Below, in pieces: positions 34,919-45,649 of a stretch of DNA of 64,000 bases. The stretch's first letter is position 1. Each line of letters opens with the position of its first letter. Made by a program: the position numbers and the translations under genes. Source of the stretch: Lunularia cruciata (lineage: Eukaryota; Streptophyta; Marchantiopsida; Lunulariales; Lunulariaceae); NCBI GenBank assembly GCA_948567375.1, contig OX419756.1:36930552-36994551 (forward strand), given 5' to 3'. The notes below the pieces were generated by a model. It saw only the letters and a program-made list of their open reading frames with translations. It did not search any database and was not told the DNA's origin.

Positions 34919-36241
34919 CTACTGCAATGCCTCCTCTGAATTCCACAATGGAACATCCAAGGTAGATGGAACAATCCCACGTGTACTCCATAGCCGAGTG
35001 ATCTCCTCTGGTACTGGAGTATCCTCTGCATGGGCGTTCCCCTCCAACAAGTCACCAGGCCAAGTAACTGCACCACTGAAAGCTAAAATTGACGCTGCCA
35101 TGGTCCTGGACTGTAGTGAGCTAAGATTGCCACTACTGAAGCGTACTAGTAGACGACATACCCGTCCCTCACTAGACTGCCAACCAGGTCTATAAGAGGT
35201 TGTCTCCTCCCAATAGTCAATGCTGAAACCCATGGGGTATAACACCGCTCCCCCAACTAGCACATCATATGACTCAGCTATCGTCGCAATAGCCTGAGCT
35301 CTCACCACCGAGCTATCAGTCGGATGACCAGGCTGAACCTGGATAACAAGCTCTCCACGTGTGATGTAATGTGTCGAACCACCACCAAGAGATGTTTGGA
35401 TCTGAAATAGACACCTCTCCACATTGGTCTTCTGTAACTCCAGACTGACAACTGTAGCCTTCCCCAACATAAGGGGCTGTGCACCAGAGTCTAACAAGAC
35501 TCTTTGTGGTGTATAGACCTTCCCTGAAGGTCCCACCAAACAAAAAATCCCCCTCTGGTTATCCAATAGGACAACACCAGGTGTAAACCATGCTCTCTCA
35601 AAGGCCGGTCTAGCTGGCAACTCCTCCAGTCTAGCCGCTACTGCCTGCCATAAACCACTGGTCGCTGAACGGATCCCATGCTCCTCAACCAAGTCAGCTC
35701 CACTACCAACCACCTCTGCTCTAGTAGTAGTAACTACACCATCCTTACTCTCACACAACATGGCAACCAACCAGAATACTGGGGCTGGGTCAACTCCCAA
35801 TGTAAACATGTCATTGGCTGAAAACAAAGGATGCTGCATAATCAGCTGAGCCGCCCCCAACATCATGCTAGACTCAGTTTGTGTAGTAGCAGGTGGCTGA
35901 CTAGCAAGTAGTCCATCATGTACTCCATCACCACCTACCACACCTGCACTGGGACGTCTAGGAACCATGGATGTCGTCTGCAATGCCTCAAATAGCATGA
36001 AGGACTGGGGAAGTCTGACCTGTCTCCCAACCTCTCCTCTTTGTGGGCCCAACTCCACTGATCCTCCTCTAGGCTCTAGAGCACGTACTACACTCCTAGT
36101 CATTGCTGCAGATGCATCCACCTGTGCTACTCCGCACATGAAGTCCAAAGCATCTCTATCACCAGCATATGAGGTGCAAGCCTCAGCACCCAAATCTGAT
36201 CTCCTCTCAGCAATAGCCATACTAGCCAATCTTTGCTCCAA
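34919..36241 (-). CDS. Element A pol N-terminal region with aspartic protease
   Basis: Open for 440 codons. The first 200 or so residues are of unknown function. Residues about 225-345 form a retropepsin-like protease: RVLLDSGAQPLMLG with the Asp-Ser-Gly triad at residues 251-253 (35491-35483), and ESYDVLVGGAVLYPMGF near residue 330, the typical closing strand. The frame ends with TAG at 34921-34919 but continues in the same frame into the methyltransferase. The protease would cut the polyprotein and could release the methyltransferase. The start chosen is only where the frame opens; the upstream end was displaced when element B inserted at 36289. Confidence 0.82.
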   Translation of the reverse strand: MEQRLASMAIAERRSDLGAEACTSYAGDRDALDFMCGVAQVDASAAMTRSVVRALEPRGGSVELGPQRGEVGRQVRLPQSFMLFEALQTTSMVPRRPSAGVVGGDGVHDGLLASQPPATTQTESSMMLGAAQLIMQHPLFSANDMFTLGVDPAPVFWLVAMLCESKDGVVTTTRAEVVGSGADLVEEHGIRSATSGLWQAVAARLEELPARPAFERAWFTPGVVLLDNQRGIFCLVGPSGKVYTPQRVLLDSGAQPLMLGKATVVSLELQKTNVERCLFQIQTSLGGGSTHYITRGELVIQVQPGHPTDSSVVRAQAIATIAESYDVLVGGAVLYPMGFSIDYWEETTSYRPGWQSSEGRVCRLLVRFSSGNLSSLQSRTMAASILAFSGAVTWPGDLLEGNAHAEDTPVPEEITRLWSTRGIVPSTLDVPLWNSEEALQ

Positions 36242-36288
36242 TTGCTCAATCCGAGTAGCATAGCTGTGTCAAAAGTAAGAGCAAGTAC

Positions 36289-36980
36289 TGTAACACCCAT
36301 ATGTGCATGTGTGTGGTATTGTGATATTTAACTTGGTATTGCAAGTACTTAAGAGATACTATTTATATAGAGATAAAGGATGGTTCTATATTAGTCATGG
36401 TTAGCTAAAGTTAGTCATAGCTAAGATAGAGACGACCTTACTTTAGAGGAAGTAGAAAAGATGAGCACCACTATTTTGGATTTTAGTGTGTTGACTTGGT
36501 ATTATTCCTAGGTGTTTGGCTTTGAGGAAAGAGTTGAGAACTCTTGGGTCCGCAAGCCTTTTTGTTTTGGATTCTTCTATAGTCCAAGGATAGCCCATGT
36601 GAAGGAATCCTTGACTTAGTGGGTGGGTCAAGATAAGACCACATGCTTAGGGGAATATGCCCATATGAATGGATATTCCTTTCTACTTTTTGACTTTACT
36701 TGACTTTTAGTCTAGTAACTTGAGTTACTGCAGTAATTAGTAACTTTGGTACGTAACTATTTCACAAGTATATAAACAAGGGGTGAAGAGGTACTCATCA
36801 TCCTTTCATTTGCAACTATCTCTCTCTCATTGAGTTCTCTAGTGAGCAATGTCTTGGGTCTTGGAGTGTTAGCCTCGGAGGAGTATGATGGAGTTGGGGT
36901 TCCTTGCCTTCTTAGTCCATGGTGTGCTACCATAATAGCCATCAGATGTTCATCCTGAGTGAGAGATAGGCCGGCTCACA
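36289..36980 (+). repeat. 5' LTR of element B
   Basis: TGTAACACCCATATGTGCAT to CCGGCTCACA, 692 bp. TG...CA ends; followed by the primer-binding site. Confidence 0.95.
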
Positions 36981-36984
36981 TTTT

Positions 36985-37000
36985 TGGTTCCGTTGCCGGG
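36985..37000 (+). other. Probable primer-binding site of element B
   Basis: TGGTTCCGTTGCCGGG begins 4 bp after the LTR. Its TGG start and GC-rich body fit a tRNA 3' end, but it is not initiator Met. I cannot name the tRNA from the sequence. Confidence 0.6.
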
Positions 37001-37014
37001 ACCTCTCTAGAAGG

Positions 37015-38313
37015 CAAGATAATGTTCCGCGTTCAATTTTACATTAGGCAGAAGGAGGCTATGAGAGCTCACTTGGAGAGAACATTAGGAGAGGAGAGGG
37101 CTGAACTTATGTTAGAGAACCAAGATCCATTTGTATACTCTGTAGTTCATTATGATGTCTTTGAGGTGATTTTGTACATCTTGTACACATGAGAGGAATT
37201 GGAGAGATTGTGTGAGATGGATTGCAGATTTTGGGGATTAAGGTGATTTTGGACAAAATCTCAAGTTTGAGATCTGGACTTGAAATTTCTACAGATGATA
37301 GCTTGGGTTATCTTTCAGTTAGCAACCTTGAAATTATTAAGAGAGCTACTATGCGCATTGGGCTAGAATTTATGAAAGTTGATAGGGTAAAGTGCTCCCG
37401 CAACTGCATGCTCTCGAGAAAATTGTACAGAGTCCGCAATTTCTTCAATTTTTAGTGAATTCTCCTGAAAATTTCCAAGAAAATTCAGTGCATTGTATTC
37501 TACCTGCTGCCACAAAAATTAGAGAGAGATCAATCTTGCGCAAGGAGTTTTGAGTTTTTGAAGTGAGTGTGGTGGTTTTTAGACCAAATCTGAAATATGG
37601 GTGCTGAATAGAAAGGTGTCTAGGCCAAATGGCTCAATGAAAAGATCTGAAATTTTGCAAGGAGGGACACCCTAGAGTTGTGATCAAGTGTGCCAAATTT
37701 CAGAGGACTGTAATATACTGGTTGAGAGATTTGAGTGACATTGTGAGGAAGGGTCAGTTCTGCAGAGTGGAGATCTCATGCATGAGAAGTTTGAGATCAA
37801 CAAAAAGCATGTTTGAGTGTTTAGATTCATCTTGGGAACATGGAGTGTCATCAAGAGTGGAAATTGAGATTATTCAAGGTTCCCCAAGGGTTTGAGCTGA
37901 TTGTAGGGGTTGATTTGAGGAAAAAAAAGTTAACAATAGAATTTGAAGAGAGTATTGAGAGGATCCAAAAACCTACACCACTTGGAGGAAAGAGTGAGTC
38001 TAAGTGCTTTCTATGTGGAGAGAAGGGACATAAGGCAAGTTCATATTGATTGACCTTTGAGAGCAAGAGATTGAGGGAAAGGAGAGGCTTACTTGACTTG
38101 GGTTTGCATGTTGGACCTTCTTCACCAAGATTGGGAGGGAAAAGATCTAAGACCAAGGAGTTGTGTGAGGTTTGTGGAGTTGAAGGACTTCCAAAAGGAC
38201 ATGAGTATAGTGGAGTAAAAGCACTTTTGGAAACTTTGGTGAAGGATCTTGGAGAGAGTCTTAGTACAGCTACAGAGAAACTACCACCTTCATCAGCTAG
38301 TTCTCAAGATTAG
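37015..38313 (+). pseudogene. Element B upstream ORF remnant with CCHC-like knuckle
   Basis: Coding-looking plus-strand pieces before gag. At 38005-38046 lies CFLCGEKGHKASSY, a zinc-knuckle pattern whose last Cys is Tyr. It is followed after a TGA by KELCEVCGVEGLPKGHEYSG and LLETLVKDLGESL. Some pieces near 37.0-37.2 kb are Glu/Arg-rich. This is separate from the gag knuckle at 39394-39435, so the element appears to have two knuckle-bearing products, or a duplicated gag tail. Function unknown. Confidence 0.45.
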
Positions 38314-38548
38314 TGATGGAGATAATCTTTCAACTTATGGATAAACTATCCATGAGAGTTAGATTAATATGCACTCTAGGATTTGATGTTGCTATAGAAA
38401 TCTTGGAGCAACCTGAACCTTTTGTGTTCCCTAGATTGGATTATTCTCAGATGGTGTTAGTCATATATATACTCTATTAGTAATAGAGTGAGAGAAAAGA
38501 AAAGAGACAAAAAAAATTGAGAGAAAAGAAAGATAGTGAGGGGTTAAG

Positions 38549-39660
38549 ATGGGGAAACTTCCGGTTTTCTTTGGCAAGGATGGAGAAGATGTGGAGGCCT
38601 TTGTGAGAGACTTCAAGAGAGCTTGCATAGGAAACAATGAGAGGAGGAAGAATGAGTGGGCCTCATTATTACCAGATTTCTTTGAGGATGCAGCACTCAC
38701 ATGGTATGAGTCAGAATACCAAAAGAGAGAGAGAGTAGAGATGGGGAAGAGGAGTCTTCAGATACTTTGACTTCAGCACTCATTGAGAACTTTCTTCCTG
38801 ATGAGAGTTATGAGAGATTGATGAGTGAGGTTACATTTCTCAAGCAAGGAGATGGAGAGAAAGTGAGAGTCTATGTGGAAAGAGTGGAAAAGTTAGAGTC
38901 CAGATTTTGCATAGTGTTGAGGAAGGGTGGGGATGATGTGGAGACTACAATGATTGGCATAGGGGCCATGCTCACCAAGAATTTTGTGGGAGGGTTGAGA
39001 CCACAAATTAGAAGCAAGGTGAGATATGAGAAACCTTCTTCCAAGGTTGAAGCTATCAAGATTGCAATTCGTATGGAGGAGAGTTTGGAAGGGGATGAGA
39101 GTGATTTGGTGGTGAAGGAGGTTGTGCATCCTCCTCAAGGCTACAAGTATGGTGGAACTTCTGATACTTTGGTGACAAGGGTTGCACCACAAGTAGTAGT
39201 TGCTCCAATTCTTGCACCTCCACCAAAAGATCCACTCCAAACCATCACATAACAACTTGCGGATCTCAAGATCAATGTGGTGCAACTATGGGAGAAGAGA
39301 GAGGTGGATCAGAATGTAGGGAGAGGGCCTAGGAGTTATGGAAAATATCCATATAGAGGAGGCCAACCAGCCAACAATTTCAATGATAGAAATTGTTTTG
39401 GTTGTGGAGGAAGAGGCCATATCCAAAGGAATTGCCCAAATTCCACTTACCATGGAGGAAGGAGTTATGAGGGAGCCAATAGAGGGAAAGAGGGAGGTAG
39501 TGAAACCCAAGTGGCTCCTAATCCCAACAAAGGTAAGGGGATAGCATCCATAGATGTGGTTGAGAGAAAGGATGAGAAGGGAGAGTGCTCAAACCCCAAG
39601 GGTCTTAATTTGGAGCTTTTGGCACAAGAGAAGAAGAGAGCTCGTTTGCAGAGGATGTTC
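38549..39660 (+). pseudogene. gag: Element B gag (frameshifted)
   Basis: ATG at 38549 gives MGKLPVFFGKDGEDVEAFV then WASLLPDFFEDAALTWYES, the retrotransposon gag core. A frameshift near 38750 moves to the 38767 frame (ENFLPDESYERLMSEVTFLK). A stop at 39250-39252 precedes LADLKINVVQLWEKREV. A canonical CCHC knuckle (C-FG-C-GGRG-H-IQRN-C) lies at 39394-39435. Gag would form particles and package RNA. Confidence 0.85.
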
Positions 39661-39698
39661 ACTCTTCTCAAGGATTTACTTCAAGCAAGGATACTCCT

Positions 39699-40304
39699 AT
39701 GTCTACTAGGAGCACTCGCACCTCAACACCATCAACAACAAAGACTCCAAGAAAGAAGTTGGGGATGGAGGATTTCTTGATTTCAAAGCAACAATGGAAC
39801 TACAATGTGTTGGAGGATGTTGGTAGTCACAAAGCTAACATCACAATGGGCCAATTGATTGCTTTGAACCCTACCTTGAGAAAGGAGCTAAGAGGTGGTT
39901 TGAGTTCTAGAAGGAGCAAGAAGAAGAAGAAGGCAAAAGTTCCAATATCAATGGGGATGGTGGATGCCAAGCCAACACCATGGGAGGCTTGTGAATATGC
40001 CTCCAAGATTGATGTTAGAGTGAATGGTCACAACATCAAGGATGCATTGGTTGATGGAGGATCAGCAGTGAATGCCATGTCTGAAAGGTTGATGAAGAAG
40101 TTGGGTATGATACCCTCAAGACCTTCAACATTTGTGGTGAGCATGGCAAACAAGCAACAAGTTCGACCAGTAGGAGTGATGGATAAGGTGGTAGTTTCGG
40201 TCATGGGAGTTCAAAATCTCATGACTTTCCAAGTCTTGAAGGATTCAAGCTATGACTTACTTCTTGGGAGGCCATGGTTGAGAGCAGCACGCACAACTGA
40301 TTGA
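39699..40304 (+). CDS. Element B aspartic protease region
   Basis: Open for 201 codons. IKDALVDGGSAVNAMSERLM holds the active-site Asp with Gly-Gly (Asp at 40053-40055), a variant known in several plant gypsy lineages in place of Asp-Ser/Thr-Gly. YDLLLGRPWLRAA closes the domain. Two small compensating indels just before 40320 shift the link to RT out of frame. Confidence 0.8.
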   Translation: MSTRSTRTSTPSTTKTPRKKLGMEDFLISKQQWNYNVLEDVGSHKANITMGQLIALNPTLRKELRGGLSSRRSKKKKKAKVPISMGMVDAKPTPWEACEYASKIDVRVNGHNIKDALVDGGSAVNAMSERLMKKLGMIPSRPSTFVVSMANKQQVRPVGVMDKVVVSVMGVQNLMTFQVLKDSSYDLLLGRPWLRAARTTD

Positions 40305-40319
40305 TGACACAAAGGGTAC

Positions 40320-41520
40320 TTGAGGATTGGGCCATCAAACCATAGAGTCACAGTTCCTATGACTAACACCACCAACACTTCACATTCAGATACACCATCT
40401 TCTGATTATTGGGAATCAGATTCTGAAGAAGGAGCTTCAGGTGTGGACACAAGCATGGAGGATGAGACTTCCACGGAGGAGGATGAATCTGAATCTGATT
40501 CAGATGTGTATCCCTTGTCTGCTATGGATTTTGCACCTAAGGCAGAGGTTTTGAAGGACCCATACAAATCACCATTGACACTTGAGGAGGTAGAGAGAAG
40601 GTTAGCTACCCTCAAGTATGGCCCAAATGTTACCAAGGAGGAGAAGGTGAGATTTGAGGAGATTTTCCGCAAGTTCATCCATGTGTTTGCTTTTAGTTAC
40701 AAGGATTTGAAGGAAGTCACCTTGGAGGAGCACAAGATAGAGGTGCAGTCACATGCAAGACCAATCCGCCAAAAGCAACGTCGCATTAGCCCACCAATAT
40801 CTTTGGTTGTGAAGGAGGAGATTGATAAGCTCAAGGAGGCTGGATTTATCTTTGAGGTGAAGAATTCAGAATGGGTGTCTCCAATTGTCATTGTGAAGAA
40901 AAAGAATGGCAAGCTTCGGGTATGTGTGGATTACAAGAAGCTCAATGCTGTTACTAAGAAGGACTACTACCCATTGCCATTCATTGATGAGATCTTGGAG
41001 GAGGTTGCAGGTCATGAGAGGTACAGTTTTGGAGATGGTTATAATGGATACAACCAAATCAAGATTGCACCAGAGCATCAACAACTCACCACGTTCACCA
41101 CACCTTGGAGAACTTACGCTTTCAAGGTCATGCCTTTTGGGCTTTGCAATGCTCCAGCCACATTCCAACGGTTCATGAACAAGGTATTTGATCCTTTCAT
41201 TGGGAAATTTGTGAGAGACTTCATTGATGACTTTTGTGTCTATGGGAGCAAGGAGGAGCACTTTGAGCACCTAATCAAAGTCTTGCAATGCTTGGATAAG
41301 GCAAATGCATCCCTCAACCCAAAGAAGTGCATTTTTGGATGTGAAGAAGGTCTACTTTTGGGGCACATCATCTCCAAGGATGGAATAGCAGTTGATCTTG
41401 AGAAGGTGAGGAAAATCTCAGACCTTCTATTCCCTTCAAGCTTGACAAAGTTACGCCAATTCTTGGGGATGGTTGGATACTATAGGAGTTCATCTTCTCA
41501 TTTTCCAACAAAGCTTATGC
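40320..41520 (+). CDS. Element B reverse transcriptase
   Basis: Open for 401 codons. An acidic N-terminal stretch (SDSEEGASGVD, EDETSTEEDESESD) precedes RT. RT motifs: FEVKNSEWVSPIVIVKKKNG, RVCVDYKKLNAVTKKDYYPL, FKVMPFGLCNAPATFQRFMN, FIDDFCVYG with the catalytic FxDD at 41220-41231, LNPKKCIFGCEEGLLLGHII, and LRQFLGMVGYYR. GDGYNGYNQI stands where most gypsy RTs have LDGYSGYNQI, so the first catalytic Asp is retained. A frameshift near 41490 separates it from RNase H. Confidence 0.93.
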
Positions 41521-41521
41521 A

Positions 41522-42589
41522 TTGACCATCTACATGAAGAAGGGTGTAGATTACATGGTGATTTTGGAGGACAAGAAGGCTCTCAAAGCTTTTGAGGAGC
41601 TCAAGCAATCCCTTGTTATAGCTCCAATTCTTGCTAAACCTGATTGGAGTAAGCCTTTCATCCTCTACACTGATGCTTCTAATGTAGCTATAGGATGCAC
41701 TCTTAGTCAATTAGACCAAGATGGGCATGATCATCCAATAGCTTATGCTAGTAGGCAGATGGTTTCAGCAGAGAAGAACTACTCTGTCACGGAGAGAGAA
41801 GGGTTGGCAGTGATCTTTGGTCTCAAGAAGTTTAGACACTACTTGATTGGAGGGAAATCCACCATTGTCACGGATCACAAGGCTTTGAAGTACATCTTCA
41901 ACAAGCCTAATGTTGAAGGGAGACTAGCAAGGTGGATGATACTCTTGTCTGAGTATGACTACACAATTGAGGATAGGCCTGGAAAGAAACATGCAAATGC
42001 TGATTTGTTATCTAGAGCCTATGATCATGATGGAGATGAGCCAATGGATGATTCCTTCCCGGATGAGGAGCTCATGACAATCTCAGTCACTCAAGAGATT
42101 CCAATGGAGTACAAGGAGATTGTGGATTTTGTGACAAGAGGTAACTATCCAGAAGGGATGCATGCTAGGGAGAGGAAGGCCCTTGCAGCAAGATCTAGAC
42201 CTTACACAATGGTGGAGGATATTCTTTTTCACCAAGGAGCAGATGGTCTACGTAGAAGAGCAGTGGGTAAGGAAGAGTCTATCCTACTCATAAAGGAGTT
42301 TCATGAAGGTTTAGTATGTGGAGGACACTTTGCAGGAAAGGTGATTGCTTTCAAGATTCTAGATGCAAGTTACCATTGGAGAGGGATTTTCAAGGATTGT
42401 CTTGATTATTGCAAAACTTGTCATGTTTTTCAAGCTTTTGCTAGAAAGTCTACATCCACTCCACCACTTAGATCAATTCCATTGCTAGGACCTTTTGAGA
42501 AGTGGGGAATTGATTTTGTAGGACCTCTCAATAGAACCCCAAGGAACAATCGGTACATTGTGTTAGTTACTGATTACCTTACCAAGTAG
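41522..42589 (+). CDS. Element B RNase H and integrase N-terminal half
   Basis: RNase H: FILYTDASNVAIGCTLSQ (Asp), IAYASRQMVSAEKNYSVTER (Glu), TIVTDHKALKYIFNKP (Asp), NADLLSRAYDHDGD. Integrase begins with the zinc module FHEGLVCGGHFAGKVIAFKI to CLDYCKTCHVFQ, then WGIDFVGPLNRTPR with the first catalytic Asp. The frame ends at TAG (42587-42589) in YLTK*VEA, where Trp is usual. Confidence 0.92.
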   Translation: MTIYMKKGVDYMVILEDKKALKAFEELKQSLVIAPILAKPDWSKPFILYTDASNVAIGCTLSQLDQDGHDHPIAYASRQMVSAEKNYSVTEREGLAVIFGLKKFRHYLIGGKSTIVTDHKALKYIFNKPNVEGRLARWMILLSEYDYTIEDRPGKKHANADLLSRAYDHDGDEPMDDSFPDEELMTISVTQEIPMEYKEIVDFVTRGNYPEGMHARERKALAARSRPYTMVEDILFHQGADGLRRRAVGKEESILLIKEFHEGLVCGGHFAGKVIAFKILDASYHWRGIFKDCLDYCKTCHVFQAFARKSTSTPPLRSIPLLGPFEKWGIDFVGPLNRTPRNNRYIVLVTDYLTK

Positions 42590-43204
42590 GTTGAGGCTAG
42601 ACCATTGAGGGACAAGAATGAAGATGAAGTGGGTAGATTTTTTTATGAATGCATTATCACTAGGTTTGGATGCCCTTTGGAGTAGGTTTCTGATAGAGGA
42701 GGAGAGTTTACAGGAAGCATTACTATAGCCATTCTACAACATTTCTCTATCACCCATAGAGTAACTACATCCTATAAGCCAAATTCCAATGGCTTGGCAG
42801 AGAGAACCAATCAGACCTTGTGCATGATATTGGCCAAAGATGCAGAAATGGAAGGGGCTAAACATCATTGGAACAAGAGGATTCATGCAATTTCGTGAGA
42901 GTATAAGACAACTATGAAAACTTCCACCAGATATTATCCATTTCAATTGGTGTATGGTATTGAGTCTACCTTACCTATTCACTTTGATCTTCCTACCTTC
43001 CAAAGCATTCATAGGAGATTGAAGAAAGCACAAGGAGGTGATGCAGAGAAGTCAAGGAAGGATCAATTCATGGAGTTGGAAGAGGCAAGAGCAGTTGCTA
43101 TGGTTCGAGTGGAGCAAGCCCAAAGGAAACAAAAGGAGAGCTATGACAAGAGGCGAGGCAAGGCAAGAAGAAGGTGGAGACTTTCAAAGAAGGTGATTGT
43201 GTAA
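42590..43204 (+). pseudogene. Element B integrase C-terminal half (two more stops)
   Basis: Same frame as the preceding piece. VSDRGGEFTG carries the second catalytic Asp and SNGLAERTNQTL the Glu, both intact. Further stops: TAG at 42683-42685 and TGA at 42896-42898. The tail (42914-43204) includes YYPFQLVYGIESTLPIHFDL and a Lys/Arg-rich end. No chromodomain follows. The remaining 43205-43418 continues the integrase tail in another frame (FGPFIVEKVWGNYTYDLKEL). Confidence 0.88.
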
Positions 43205-43428
43205 TGTTGTTTGATTCCATTTGATTCAAGAGAGTGCAAAAGAAGTTTTTGCCTAAGTACTTTGGACCTTTCATAGTGGAGAAGGTGTGGGGCAATTACA
43301 CCTATGATCTCAAGGAGTTGGGAGGAAGACACTTTGATAGGATTAACCATGATAAGTTGAAGATGTACCATAGAAGGTAGAGAGACCTTCACTTTGAGGA
43401 CAAAGTGAAAACTTAGTCCGGGGGTAAA

Positions 43429-44139
43429 TGTAACACCCATATGTGAATGTGTGTGGTATTGTGATATTTAACTAGGTATTACAAGTACTTAAGAGATATT
43501 ATTTATATAAAGAGATATTACTTATATAGAGATAAAGGATGGTTCTATATTAGTCATGGTTAGCTAAAGTTAGTCATAGCTAAGATAGAGGGGACCTTAC
43601 TTTAGAGGAAGTAGAAAAGATGAGCACCACTATTTTGGATTTTAGTGTGTTGACTTGGTATTATTCCTAGGTGTTTGGCTTTGAGGAAAGAGTTGAGAAC
43701 TCTTGGGCCCGCAAACCTTTTTGTTTTGGATTCTTCTATAGTCCAAGGATAGCCCATGTGAAGGAATCCTTGACTTAGTGGTTGGGTCAAGATAAGACCA
43801 CATGCTTAGGGGAATATGCCCATATGAATGGATATTCCTTTCTACTTTTTGACTTTACTTGACTTTTAGTCTAGTAACTTGAGTTACTGCAATAATTAGT
43901 AACTTTGGTACGTAACTATTTCACAAGTATATAAACAAGGGGTGAGGAGGTACTCATCATCCTTTCATTTGCAACTATCTCTCTCTCATTGAGTTCTCTA
44001 GTGAGCAATGTCTTGAGTCTTGGAGTGTTAGCCTCGGAGGAGTATGATGGAGTTGGCATTCCTTGCCTTCGTAGTCCATGGTGCGCTACCATAATAGCCA
44101 TCAGAGGTTTATCCTGAGTGAGAGACAGGCCGGCTCACA
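43429..44139 (+). repeat. 3' LTR of element B
   Basis: 711 bp. Same ends as the 5' LTR. The extra length is a duplication of about 19 bp near 43500 (GATATTATTTATATAAAGAG repeated). Preceded by GGGGGTAAA and followed by GTAC. Confidence 0.95.
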
Positions 44140-45567
44140 GTACTGCACCCCTACTAGGTGTAGATCCTCTACCACCACCTCTACCACCTTGTCCTCCATG
44201 AACTGGAGCTCCTCTACTACTTGCCATAGCAGCCCTACCACTCCGTAACTCCGGGTGTAGGTCAAAACACCAGTCACTAGTGTGACCAAATCTGTGGCAA
44301 TGCTCACACTGCCTCTGTGTTGGCTGTGATGCACCAGAGGTATCAGGTCCGCTGCCCTGAGTACACTCTCTCCTATGGTGAGGTCTACCACAAGTCCAAC
44401 AAGCAACACCACCACTCACTGGCTGCTGCTGACTCAAAAATGAGGGTAAGGGTCTAACTCCACTAGGCCCTCCACTCGCTCCATAGGATCTGGGTTGTCC
44501 ACCCTGTCCTCAAAAACCAACTGGGCGTGGTGCACTCTGTTGCACTCTAGAAGAAGTCACAACCGTGGATGAGGTCTCCCTACCAAATCCAGATGTCACC
44601 ACTCTCTCTTCTACCATGTTGAGCTCAATACGCTCAGCCAAACCAAAGACTACTGCCAAAGTGGGCGAAGTAGCCTGCAACAACGTAGCATCACGAACTC
44701 TACGTCGCAACTCCCTGTCCAGTATCCCATACCAAAACTGGACTGCCTAGGCCTCAGTAACTCCATGAGTGAAACTGATCAGCCGCCTCATGCGAGTGTA
44801 TGCCTTGCATAGGCTCTCTCCAGCCTTCCGCTGGAACTCCTGCAAGCTCCTCAGCTTGTCAGTCCGCACTCCCTGGTAGTTCTGCCTCAAACATAGAAAG
44901 AACTCCACCATGGGGTTAAACCCCGGTACCACACCACCTCCTGCAGCGGTACTTCCACTCGTAGTAGCACTATCTCCAGCTAGTGCACCTCCACTAGCTC
45001 CACCAACACTACTCGAGCTAGAACTCGTGGGTACAGCCGATCTACTCCTGGCCACCGAGCCAAAGTGATGGAGACATAGTGTGGAGACCAATACTATCTC
45101 CATAACTCAATCTCCTCCAAATGAGCTCTCCTAAACTCATGGTAGTCATCCATCGGTGGACCCTCCAGATGCTTAAACAACCCCTTCCATGCCATGAAGG
45201 GTGTGAACAAAGTCGGGTTCCGCATCTGCTGCAGATCACACCAACTATCGAACTCCTGGATGAAGTCATCCAACTCAATGGTACCCACTGTACCAGAGTA
45301 ACGCCTAGGGCCTTTGGAGGCCCCATAAATCTCGTCCATGTCCCACAACAACGGTGCAGACACACCAAGTGCACTCTCAACTGAATCAGCTCCTGTGTCG
45401 AACTCCAACTCAGAGTCAATCTCCTCCCTCATTGGGACCTGAGATACAAGCTGATACCGAGCACCACTCCGAGTAAACCCACTGCGTACTGTAGGGCTAA
45501 CTCCTCTAGAATCTCCAAAGAACTCCGTTGTGACAAAGTAACCACAACAGCGAACCCGAACCACCAA
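44140..45567 (-). pseudogene. gag: Element A gag with two zinc knuckles (broken)
   Basis: The upstream frame (45567 to about 45100) encodes YSGTVGTIELDDFIQEFDSW and FMAWKGLFKHLEGPPMDDY, a gag core. A frameshift near 45100 leads into the frame continuing to 44140: a Ser/Gly/Ala-rich linker, LRQNYQGVRTDKLRSLQEF, a TAG at 44749-44747, then AVQFWYGILDRELRRRVRD. Two knuckles follow, C-WT-C-GRP-H-x4-C (slightly irregular) and a canonical C-EH-C-HRFG-H-TSDW-C. Element B cuts the tail at 44139. After excision gag and pol are in different frames. Confidence 0.85.
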
Positions 45568-45649
45568 CTGCTACCGCAAGTCGCAACCGCAAGTACCCCA
45601 CCAAGTGCCAACACCACCAAGTGCCAATACCAACTAAGCACCACCCACT

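Larger units (their letters stand above)
36289..44139 (+). mobile_element. Element B: near-complete Ty3/gypsy nested in element A
   Basis: Plus-strand element with 5' LTR (36289-36980), primer-binding site, an upstream ORF remnant, gag, protease, RT, RNase H, integrase, purine tract GGGGGTAAA (43420-43428) and 3' LTR (43429-44139). GTAC flanks it at 36285-36288 and 44140-44143. It sits between gag and protease of element A. No chromodomain is seen, so it belongs with non-chromovirus gypsy lineages. It is broken by several frameshifts and three stops in integrase, yet keeps RT and integrase catalytic residues. The LTRs differ by a few substitutions and a 19-bp insertion, so insertion was more recent than that of A. 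Confidence 0.95.

Noticed and set aside
36443-36631. A 62-residue frame recurring at several places (10555, 31146, 36443, 43602, 48457) that looks like a conserved small protein family
   Set aside because: Every copy lies inside a family B LTR and in fixed position relative to its ends; conservation is that of the LTR.
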